A DNA stretch of 5,536 bases, from the NCBI GenBank assembly GCA_028290225.1, contig JAQGKH010000171.1, positions 1 to 5,536 of the forward strand, read 5' to 3'. Position numbers and translations under genes: made by a program. Origin of the DNA: Devosia sp. GTDB lineage: Bacteria; Pseudomonadota; Alphaproteobacteria; Rhizobiales; Devosiaceae. Of the stretch, positions 1 to 5,536 are shown one piece after another (within the stretch, counting starts at the first letter, position 1; each line of letters begins with the position of its first letter). The notes below the pieces were generated by a model. It was not told where the DNA came from and made no database searches. It worked only from the letters and a program-made list of their open reading frames with translations.

Positions 1-1076
1 TCGTAATCGACGGGAATGGCCTTGATCGCCTCGTGCACCTGGCGGGCGTGGAGGGCCGGACCGGTGCCGGGCACCTGCGGCGCCGATTTGAGCTTGGCGC
101 GGGCAACGCTGAGATCGGTGGGCTTGACCCCTTCGGGGCCGCCGGCGCGCAACTCCGGATCGGGCTCATAGGCATCCGGGTCGGCATCGAGCAGGCCGGC
201 GAGGCGCTTGGTGATGGTGAAAAATTCCATCGCCTTGAGGAACGGGAACAGCGTCGCGGGCGCAATGGGCGTGCGCTCAAGCGCTTCGAGCGGCAGCTCC
301 ACCGGCACGTCCTGCGACAGGGTGACGAGCTGGCGCGAAATGCGGGCGAGCTCGGCATTGTCGGCGAGCTTTTGCCGGCGGGCGGGCTGCTTGATCTCAT
401 GGAGCCGCGAGAGCAGGGTTTCCACATCGCCAAAGGTGTTGATGAGCTCGGCCGCGGTCTTCACCCCGATGCCGGGCACGCCGGGTACATTGTCGACGCT
501 GTCGCCGCACAGCGCCTGCACCTCGATCACCTTGTCGGGGCCAACTCCGAACTTGGCGAACACTTCCTCGACGCCGATCCAGCGCAGCGGCGGCTGGCCG
601 GGGCGGGGGATGGTATCGAGCATGCGGATGGAGCCGTCGGGCTCCACCAGCTGCATCAGATCCTTGTCGGACGAAACGATGGTGACCTTGCCCCCGGCCG
701 CGCGCATCTTGCAGGCATAGGTGGCGATGATGTCATCGGCTTCCCAGCCCTCCTGCTCGATGCAGGCAATGCCAAAGGCGCGGGTGGCGGCGCGGGTGAG
801 CGGAAACTGGGGCACCAGCTCTTCAGGGGCGGAGGGGCGATGCGCCTTGTATTCGCTGTAGAGATCGTCCCGGAAGGTCTTGGCGGAATGATCAAAGATC
901 ACTGCCATATGGGTGGGCTCGTCCTCGCCCTTGAGATCCTCGGTCAGCTTGAACAGCATGTTGCAGAACCCCTGCACGCAGCCGACGGGCAAGCCGTCGG
1001 ACTTGCGGTTGAGCTGGGGCAGGGCGTGGAAGGCGCGAAAGATATAGGCCGAGCCGTCGACGAGCAGCAGATGCAT
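1..1076 (-). CDS. polA: DNA polymerase I, N-terminal part (5'-nuclease domain), truncated by the window edge
   Basis: This is the N-terminal 358 residues of DNA polymerase I, which removes RNA primers and fills gaps in Okazaki-fragment maturation and excision repair. The protein opens MHLLLVDGSAYIFRAFHALP. The metal-binding acidic residues of the 5'-3' exonuclease are present: D7, D62 in VIFDHSAKTFR, E112/D114/D115 in WEADDIIAT, D137/D139 in SSDKDLMQL, and D192/D195 in GDSVDNVPG. A helix-hairpin-helix (GVPGIGVKTA, about 199-208) follows. Residues from about 290 form the linker toward the 3'-5' exonuclease domain, and the polymerase domain lies outside the window. The ATG at 1076 is the only good start: an in-frame TAA lies 33 nt upstream and a weak GGAA Shine-Dalgarno sits 7 nt before it. 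A 387-aa ORF on the opposite strand is a shadow. The gene is divergent from the kinase at 1327. Identification is firm from motifs; nothing looks broken. Confidence 0.97.
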   Translation of the reverse strand, partial: MHLLLVDGSAYIFRAFHALPQLNRKSDGLPVGCVQGFCNMLFKLTEDLKGEDEPTHMAVIFDHSAKTFRDDLYSEYKAHRPSAPEELVPQFPLTRAATRAFGIACIEQEGWEADDIIATYACKMRAAGGKVTIVSSDKDLMQLVEPDGSIRMLDTIPRPGQPPLRWIGVEEVFAKFGVGPDKVIEVQALCGDSVDNVPGVPGIGVKTAAELINTFGDVETLLSRLHEIKQPARRQKLADNAELARISRQLVTLSQDVPVELPLEALERTPIAPATLFPFLKAMEFFTITKRLAGLLDADPDAYEPDPELRAGGPEGVKPTDLSVARAKLKSAPQVPGTGPALHARQVHEAIKAIPVDY

Positions 1077-1106
1077 GAAGCGATTCCGGAACGAAGTGGA
1101 GCGCCA

Positions 1107-1135
1107 TTCTTAAAGCAGATGCGGCGGGCCACCAA
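1107..1135 (-). promoter_or_regulatory. Weak candidate sigma-70-type promoter for polA
   Basis: Read on the minus strand, TTGGTG (1135-1130) and TAAGAA (1112-1107) are separated by 17 nt and lie 31 nt upstream of the polA ATG, so the leader would be about 20-25 nt. Each hexamer matches the consensus only in part (the -10 at three of six positions). It is the best-placed pair I found in a GC-rich intergenic region, but such matches occur by chance. Position, not sequence quality, is the main support. Confidence 0.2.
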
Positions 1136-1162
1136 GCACCGCCAGTCCGCACAAAAAATTTT

Positions 1163-1187
1163 GGAACCGGGACGCCCCTTCTGCGTT
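1163..1187 (+). promoter_or_regulatory. EcfG-type (general stress response sigma factor) promoter
   Basis: GGAAC at 1163-1167 and CGTT at 1184-1187 are separated by exactly 16 nt, matching the alphaproteobacterial EcfG promoter consensus GGAAC-N16/17-CGTT at every core position. An A/T-rich tract (1151-1162, a run of A followed by T) abuts the -35 element and could act as an upstream contact site. Transcription would begin near 1193-1196 and run toward the hybrid kinase starting at 1327, about 130 nt away. No other gene on the plus strand intervenes except a possible 11-codon leader ORF. The match is directly visible; use by EcfG is inferred from the consensus. A chance match is possible, but the intergenic position and orientation favour a real promoter. 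Confidence 0.68.
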
Positions 1188-1208
1188 GGAGCCTGATCAG
1201 GGGGAAGA

Positions 1209-1244
1209 ATGCATTCGGTAGCGTCGTGCGTTCCGCAGAACTAG
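1209..1244 (+). CDS. Possible 11-residue leader peptide (mini-ORF) upstream of the hybrid kinase
   Basis: An ATG at 1209 is preceded by a purine-rich AGGGGGAAGA stretch that makes a good Shine-Dalgarno, about 13-16 nt downstream of the predicted EcfG start point. It encodes MHSVASCVPQN and ends at TAG (1242-1244). It is not in the kinase frame and does not overlap it. The peptide shows no run of one amino acid as classical attenuator peptides have, and no signal sequence. A hairpin (1246-1265) begins 2 nt after the stop. Placement, ribosome site and hairpin together suggest a regulatory leader, but short ORFs with good ribosome sites arise by chance. Confidence 0.22.
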   Translation: MHSVASCVPQN

Positions 1245-1245
1245 T

Positions 1246-1265
1246 GCTGGCTGCACTGCGCCAGC
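1246..1265 (+). promoter_or_regulatory. Stem-loop in the kinase leader, directly after the mini-ORF stop
   Basis: GCTGGC (1246-1251) and GCCAGC (1260-1265) form a perfect 6-bp GC-rich stem with an 8-nt loop. No T-tract follows (next bases are GGCGGGTTC), so it is not an intrinsic terminator as it stands. A second, weaker inverted repeat (CCTG 1305-1308 with CAGG 1318-1321) would cover the purine-rich ribosome site just before the GTG start at 1327. The structures are visible in the sequence; any effect on translation is inference. Confidence 0.3.
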
Positions 1266-1326
1266 GGCGGGTTCAGATTTGCGTTCAGTATCGTGCTCAA
1301 GGTGCCTGGGCGCCGGGCAGGGTCCG

Positions 1327-3666
1327 GTGATCAACGCCGAACGCGCATTGGTGCTGGTGCCGCGCGGTCCCGACCGCTTCCTGGCCATGGACCTGCTCGA
1401 GGAAGCGGGTTGGCCCGCTCAAGCGGTGGATACGCTGCCGGAGCTGGTGGCCGCCCTGCACGAGGGTGCCGGCGTCGCTCTGGTGGCCGATGAATTGCTG
1501 CGCCATGTGGATATGGACCCGCTGCTGCTCTGGGTGGCCAGCCAGCCCTCCTGGTCCGATTTTCCCTTTGTGGTGCTGACCCAGCTGACGGCCATGCCGG
1601 CCGACAGCCCGTTTCACAACAGCCTCCAGGCGTCGCTCGCCAATGTGATCTTTCTCGATCGCCCGTTTCATCCGCGGGCGCTGGTCAATGTGGTCAGCAA
1701 TGCGCTGCGCGGCCGGCGGCGCCAATATCAGGCGCGACGCTATCTCGATGATGTCCGCCAAAGCGAAGGGCGGCTGCAAACCGCCCTGCTGGCCGGGCGC
1801 ATGGGCTCCTGGGAGCTCGATATTGCCGAACTGGTGCTGACCGGCTCGGACCAGTTCAAGGCCAATTACGGCCGCCGCCCGGGGCAGCCCTTCCTGTTTG
1901 CCGACCTGGTGGAGGCCGTGGCCTTGCCCGACCAGCGCCGGGTGCAGCGGGCCATGGACGACACCATCCGCACCGGCGCCGACCTCGTGATCGAATATCG
2001 GGTGAACTGGCCTGATGGCACCGAGCACTGGGTAGAAGCCCAGGCGCGGGTGCTTGCCGATCGTTCCGGGCAGCCGCAAACCGTGGTGGGTGTCTCCACC
2101 GAAATCACCGAGCGCAAATCGGCCGAAGCCGAACGCGAAAAGCTGCTGTTCGCTTTGGCCGCCGAACGCGAACGCACCCAGGATGCCCTGCGTGGCGAGC
2201 GCGCGCTGTCCGAGTTGCTGATGACCGGCGTGCCGGCCGGCATTGTTGCCTATGACACGGCGCTGCGGGTGACCATCTGGAACCCGGTGATGGAGCGCTT
2301 GTTTGGCCGGGCCGCCCCCGAGGTGCTGGGGCGGCCGCTGGTGGAAGCCATTGGCGGGGAAAGTGACGGCAGCCTGGAAAACCGCTTGCGCGAAGCGCTG
2401 GCCGGCGTGGCTGGTCCGGTGGAGGAGGTGGAGCTGAGCACCGCCCAGGCAGCTACCGTGGTGCTGGAAAGCCAGCACGCCCCCTTGCGCGGCGGCGATG
2501 GCAGCGTGGCGGGCGGCGCTGCGTTTTTCCGCGACATCACCGACCGCCGCCGCGCCGAAGAGCAGTTGCGCCAGGCCCAGAAAATGGAAACCATCGGCCA
2601 GCTGACCGGCGGGGTAGCCCACGACTTCAACAATCTGCTCGCCGCGGTGCAGGGTAACCTGGAACTGCTGCGCAAGCGCCTGCCGCCCGATCCGCAGCTG
2701 CAGCGCTTCATCGATGGGGCCATGCAGGGCGCCCAGCGCGGGGCGTCGCTGACCTCGCGCCTGCTGGCTTTTGCGCGGCGTCAGGATCTGCGTCCCGAAC
2801 CCACCGACCTGTCGGGGCTGCTGGAAGGCATGCGCGGGTTGATCGAGCGCTCCGTGGGGCCACTGATAACGGTGGAGATGGACATCACGCCGGACCTGCC
2901 ACCCGCCAAGGTCGATGCCAACCAGCTCGAGCTCGCTATCCTGAACCTGACGGTCAATGCCCGCGACGCCATGCCCGATGGTGGCACGCTGACCATAACC
3001 CTCAGCGAGCGTGACGGCGCTTCGGGTACTATGGGCCTGCGTGGATCTTTCTTGCGGCTTGGCGTACATGACACGGGCACCGGCATGGATGCAAAAACGC
3101 TCAAGAGCGCAATTGAGCCATTTTTCTCGACTAAGCAGCTGGGCAAGGGTACGGGACTAGGCTTGTCGATGGTGCACGGACTTGCCGTTCAGCTCGGCGG
3201 TGCCCTGCACCTGGCCAGCCAGCCTAATCAAGGCACCACCGCCGCGCTGTGGCTGCCGGTTTCCACTGCACCCGTTATGGAGGTTGTCCCCTTGGTGCCT
3301 GCCACTTCTGAGGCTCCCGCGTCCACCATCCTGGTGGTGGATGACGACGCGCTGATCAACATGAACACCGTGGATATGATCGAGGACCTCGGGCATACCG
3401 CACTTGAGGCCTATTCGGGCAAGCAGGCGCTGGAGATCATCGCCAGCGGCCAGCAGATCGACGCCTTGATCACCGACTTCGCCATGCCCGGCATGACTGG
3501 CGTGGAGTTGGCGACCAAGGCGCGCGAGCTGCGCCCCAATCTGCCGATTTTGCTGGCCACCGGCTATGCCGACCTGCCCAATGGCACTCCGGTGGACTTG
3601 CCGCGCCTGGCCAAGCCGTATCAGCAATCCGACCTGGCTTCGCAGCTGGCTCGACTGCTCGCATAG
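1327..3666 (+). CDS. Hybrid sensor histidine kinase: pseudo-receiver, two PAS, HisKA, HATPase, C-terminal receiver
   Basis: A complete 779-aa hybrid two-component kinase, probably cytosolic because no membrane segment or signal peptide is visible. Residues 1-125 look like a receiver fold lacking its acidic pocket (see findings). PAS 1 spans about 149-262 and PAS 2 about 292-405, each ending in the usual D/E-I-T-[ED]-R hinge. The HisKA dimerisation helix carries phospho-accepting H432 in GGVAHDFNNLL. The ATPase has an N box (N544 in LTVNARDAMPDGG), G1 (D582 in DTGTGMD), an F box (FFSTK, 599-603) and G2 (GTGLGL, 608-613). The C-terminal receiver is intact: D672-D674, phospho-acceptor D717 in ITDFAMPGMTG, T745 and K763. 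It therefore probably autophosphorylates and passes phosphate to its own receiver; the signal is unknown. The GTG at 1327 follows GGGCAGGG and fits the expected family start. A TTG at 1279 would add 16 residues without domain character; an in-frame TAG at 1219 limits further extension. It lies downstream of the EcfG-type promoter. Confidence 0.93.
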   Translation: MINAERALVLVPRGPDRFLAMDLLEEAGWPAQAVDTLPELVAALHEGAGVALVADELLRHVDMDPLLLWVASQPSWSDFPFVVLTQLTAMPADSPFHNSLQASLANVIFLDRPFHPRALVNVVSNALRGRRRQYQARRYLDDVRQSEGRLQTALLAGRMGSWELDIAELVLTGSDQFKANYGRRPGQPFLFADLVEAVALPDQRRVQRAMDDTIRTGADLVIEYRVNWPDGTEHWVEAQARVLADRSGQPQTVVGVSTEITERKSAEAEREKLLFALAAERERTQDALRGERALSELLMTGVPAGIVAYDTALRVTIWNPVMERLFGRAAPEVLGRPLVEAIGGESDGSLENRLREALAGVAGPVEEVELSTAQAATVVLESQHAPLRGGDGSVAGGAAFFRDITDRRRAEEQLRQAQKMETIGQLTGGVAHDFNNLLAAVQGNLELLRKRLPPDPQLQRFIDGAMQGAQRGASLTSRLLAFARRQDLRPEPTDLSGLLEGMRGLIERSVGPLITVEMDITPDLPPAKVDANQLELAILNLTVNARDAMPDGGTLTITLSERDGASGTMGLRGSFLRLGVHDTGTGMDAKTLKSAIEPFFSTKQLGKGTGLGLSMVHGLAVQLGGALHLASQPNQGTTAALWLPVSTAPVMEVVPLVPATSEAPASTILVVDDDALINMNTVDMIEDLGHTALEAYSGKQALEIIASGQQIDALITDFAMPGMTGVELATKARELRPNLPILLATGYADLPNGTPVDLPRLAKPYQQSDLASQLARLLA

Positions 3667-3674
3667 GGTAAGGC

Positions 3675-3703
3675 TTGCCTAAACCGGGCGCGCCCACCAT
3701 TAT
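3675..3703 (+). promoter_or_regulatory. Weak candidate sigma-70-type promoter between the two kinases
   Basis: TTGCCT (3675-3680) and CATTAT (3698-3703) are separated by 17 nt, each matching four of six consensus bases. The spacer contains the perfect palindrome GGGCGCGCCC (3686-3695). If used, it would start transcription near 3710 and allow the second kinase to be expressed apart from the first. No GGAAC/CGTT pair was found in this gap. Matches of this quality are common by chance. Confidence 0.2.
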
Positions 3704-3717
3704 GGCATGCTAGATCA

Positions 3718-3751
3718 CCGCTGTTGCGTCGCTCAATCAAGCGGGCAGCGG
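3718..3751 (+). promoter_or_regulatory. Nested hairpin just upstream of the second kinase's ribosome site
   Basis: The outer stem pairs CCGCTG (3718-3723) with CAGCGG (3746-3751). The inner stem pairs CGCT (3730-3733) with AGCG (3740-3743) around a 6-nt loop, with a small asymmetric internal loop between. It ends 9 nt before the GGAGG ribosome site. No T-tract follows, so it is not an intrinsic terminator and the two kinase genes could be read as one transcript. It might protect a processed mRNA end or affect translation of the second gene; neither is shown. Confidence 0.28.
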
Positions 3752-3767
3752 GGATTAGCCGGAGGCC

Positions 3768-5536
3768 ATGCTGTTTCGCGCGTCTAGTTTTGCTGGGATC
3801 AATCTGGCGGCATTGTTCGACGCCGCTCCCAACCCTTATGTCGTTTTCGACCTCGAGTTGACCATTGTCGGCGCCAACGACGCGTATCTGCGCGTAACGG
3901 GCCGCAGCCGCGAGGAAATCACCGGCAAGCCGCTGTTCGAGGCCTTTCCCTCCGATCCGCTTTCGCTGGGCGGGCGCATGCTGCGCGCCTCTTTGGACAA
4001 GGTGCTGGCTGACGGGCAGCCCGACCATCTTGCGCTGATCCCATACAGCGTCAACCGCCAGGGAGAAGCCCCCGAAACGCGGTTCTGGAGCGCCACCCAT
4101 ACGCCCATAATGGGCGAAGATGGCCGCATGGCCTTTATTTTGCAGCACACCACCGACGTCACCGAGCTCGAGCGGCTGCGCCAGGGAGACGCCGCCGGCG
4201 TGCAATGGCAGGCGGGCCTGCTCAACCGGGCCGCGGCGGTCCAGGCGGAAAACGACGCGCTGGCGGCCCAGGCGACCCATTTGCGGCGGCTGTTCGAGCA
4301 GGCGCCCAGCTTCATGGCGGTGCTGGGCGGACCCGATTACGTGTTTGAACTGGCCAATGACGCCTATAATCAGGTGGTGGGACATCGCCAACTGGTGGGG
4401 CGACGCCTTGCCGACGCGGTGCCAGAAGTGGTGGAGCAGGGCTTTGTGAGCCTGCTCGATACTGTTCTGCGCACCGGCGAGCCCTATGTGGGGCGAGGCG
4501 TGCCCATCCGGCTGCAGAAATCGCCCGGCGCTGCACGGACCGAAGCAGTTCTCGACTTTGTTTATCAGCCGATCCGCGGCAGCGGAGGCGAAGTGGTGGG
4601 AATTTTCGTGCAGGGGCACGATATCACCGAGCAAAAGCGCGTCGAAAAGGCCCTGGAGCGGCAAACCCAGTTCCTGAGCCTCGCCCAGGAAGCCGGTGGC
4701 GTCGGCACTTTTGAGTGGGATGTCGCCACCGGCCTGCTGACCGCGTCACCCACCTTCAAGCGCCTTTACGGCCTCGACCCTGATCAGGCCGAATTTCCCA
4801 TCGGCATCTTTGCTGATGTGGTCCACCCTGAAGATCGCCAGCTTTTGGTGATCACCCCTTCAGCCACGATGGAGGAAGGGCTCCGGCGCACCGAATATCG
4901 GGTGGTCACCCCCACTGGTACGCGCTGGATCGGCCGGCAGGGCGTGGTGATCCGCAACAGCAAGGGCGAGCCCGAACGCGTGCTGGGAGCGGCCTTTGAC
5001 CTGACCGAGCGCAAGGATGCCGAAGCGCAGCTGGCGCTGATCGCCCAGGAATCGGCGCACCGGATCAAGAACATGCTGGCCATGGTGCATGCCATCACCA
5101 CCCAGACACTGCGCGCCGCCCCAACGCTGGCCGAAGCCCGCGACGCCGTCGGCGCCCGGCTGGTGGCCTTGGGCCAGGCACAGGATCTGCTCACCCATGG
5201 CAGCGTGGCGGCCGGGATCGGCGATGTGGTCGCCGCTGCCACCCAGCTCCACAGCGAAACCTTCGGGCGCTTCCACGTGGAAGGCCCCAATTCACTGCTG
5301 GATGCCAAGGCGGTGCTGGCCCTGGGGCTGATGCTGCACGAACTGGCGACCAACGCCCTCAAATATGGCGCGCTCAGCGTTCCAGAAGGGGGCGTCGACA
5401 TCACCTGGAGCGAGCGCCGGGACGAGGACGAGGCGGGCGGCGACGGGGTTTATGTGGATTGGCAATGGCGCGAATGGGGTGGCCCGGCGGTGATTGAGCC
5501 GCGCCAGAAGGGCTTCGGCTCACGCTTGATCGAACG
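3768..5536 (+). CDS. HWE-family sensor histidine kinase with three PAS domains, truncated by the window edge
   Basis: The first 589 residues of a PAS-rich kinase with no visible membrane segments. PAS 1 (about 13-130, LFDAAPNPYVVFD) is followed by a helical, probably coiled-coil linker (about 132-172), PAS 2 (175-288, ending DITEQKR), and PAS 3 (302-416, with VHPEDR and a terminal DLTERK). The kinase core is HWE type: phospho-accepting H431 in ESAHRIKNMLAMVHAI, N box E525/N529 in LHELATNALKYGAL, the family W-x-E motif (W567, E569 in WQWREWGGP), and GFGSRLIE at 582-589. HWE kinases in Alphaproteobacteria often phosphorylate single-domain regulators or PhyR of the general stress response; the partner here is not visible. 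The start is constrained: an in-frame TAG at 3756-3758 lies 9 nt before the ATG. GGAGG (3761-3765) sits only 2 nt from it, unusually close. The gene begins 101 nt after the upstream kinase, on the same strand. The C-terminus is missing, so an added receiver cannot be excluded. Confidence 0.93.
   Translation, partial: MLFRASSFAGINLAALFDAAPNPYVVFDLELTIVGANDAYLRVTGRSREEITGKPLFEAFPSDPLSLGGRMLRASLDKVLADGQPDHLALIPYSVNRQGEAPETRFWSATHTPIMGEDGRMAFILQHTTDVTELERLRQGDAAGVQWQAGLLNRAAAVQAENDALAAQATHLRRLFEQAPSFMAVLGGPDYVFELANDAYNQVVGHRQLVGRRLADAVPEVVEQGFVSLLDTVLRTGEPYVGRGVPIRLQKSPGAARTEAVLDFVYQPIRGSGGEVVGIFVQGHDITEQKRVEKALERQTQFLSLAQEAGGVGTFEWDVATGLLTASPTFKRLYGLDPDQAEFPIGIFADVVHPEDRQLLVITPSATMEEGLRRTEYRVVTPTGTRWIGRQGVVIRNSKGEPERVLGAAFDLTERKDAEAQLALIAQESAHRIKNMLAMVHAITTQTLRAAPTLAEARDAVGARLVALGQAQDLLTHGSVAAGIGDVVAAATQLHSETFGRFHVEGPNSLLDAKAVLALGLMLHELATNALKYGALSVPEGGVDITWSERRDEDEAGGDGVYVDWQWREWGGPAVIEPRQKGFGSRLIE

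Noticed and set aside
33..1196. A 387-aa open frame on the plus strand, opposite polA
   Set aside because: The minus strand encodes an unmistakable polymerase I with all nuclease motifs. The plus frame is low-complexity in G, H, L and E with no recognisable domain, as expected of a mirror frame in GC-rich DNA.
1279..1326. Extension of the hybrid kinase to the TTG at 1279
   Set aside because: The 16 added residues (starting LRSVSCSRCLG) have no domain character and no ribosome site stands before the TTG, whereas the GTG at 1327 follows a purine-rich site and starts the receiver-like fold directly.
1077..1326. tRNA or other structured RNA gene in the divergent intergenic region
   Set aside because: No cloverleaf arms, no TTCGA-type T-loop motif flanked by a pairing stem, and no CCA end; the recognisable content is a promoter and short hairpins.
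1297..3069. A 590-aa open frame on the minus strand, opposite the hybrid kinase
   Set aside because: It lies wholly inside a kinase gene with intact motifs, is rich in H, Q, G and A with no domain pattern, and results from high GC at third codon positions suppressing stops on the opposite strand.
3667..3767. Intrinsic terminator between the two kinases
   Set aside because: AGGC-TT-GCCT (3671-3680), the palindrome 3686-3695 and the hairpin 3718-3751 are present, but none is followed by a run of T.
3621..4664. A 347-aa open frame on the minus strand, opposite the start of the HWE kinase
   Set aside because: It is antisense to PAS 1, the linker and most of PAS 2, shows no family resemblance, and would overlap the end of the hybrid kinase; a compositional shadow.

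Overview
The window is GC-rich (roughly 63-66% by eye), densely coding and bacterial. Protein content and regulatory style point to an alphaproteobacterium, most likely of the Hyphomicrobiales (a Devosia-like genome would fit). The grounds are a DNA polymerase I of alphaproteobacterial type, a hybrid sensor kinase with a degenerate N-terminal receiver, an HWE-family sensor kinase, and a promoter matching the consensus of EcfG, the general-stress sigma factor of Alphaproteobacteria. The genus is inference; the class is fairly secure.

Layout: (1) 1-1076, minus strand: the first 358 codons of polA, covering the 5'-nuclease half and the linker after it; the gene continues off the left edge. (2) 1077-1326: a divergent intergenic region. 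On the plus strand it carries an EcfG-type promoter (GGAAC at 1163-1167, 16-nt spacer, CGTT at 1184-1187). A transcript leader of about 130 nt would follow, with an 11-codon mini-ORF behind a strong Shine-Dalgarno sequence and a perfect 6-bp hairpin just after its stop. (3) 1327-3666, plus: a complete 779-aa hybrid histidine kinase (pseudo-receiver, two PAS domains, HisKA, HATPase, C-terminal receiver). (4) 3667-3767: a 101-nt gap with a weak promoter candidate and a hairpin, but no convincing terminator. (5) 3768-5536, plus: a second sensor kinase, three PAS domains followed by an HWE-type histidine-kinase core, cut by the right edge inside its ATP-binding domain.

Working together: polA is housekeeping and unrelated in function to the rightward genes. 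The two kinases lie in tandem on the same strand and may be co-transcribed. In Alphaproteobacteria HWE/HisKA2 kinases commonly feed the PhyR-NepR-EcfG general stress response, so an EcfG-type promoter in front of a kinase pair that ends in an HWE kinase suggests a stress-signalling module with possible feedback. The promoter match and kinase families are visible in the sequence; the link to the stress response is inference. No RNA gene, CRISPR array, insertion sequence or integration site was seen.
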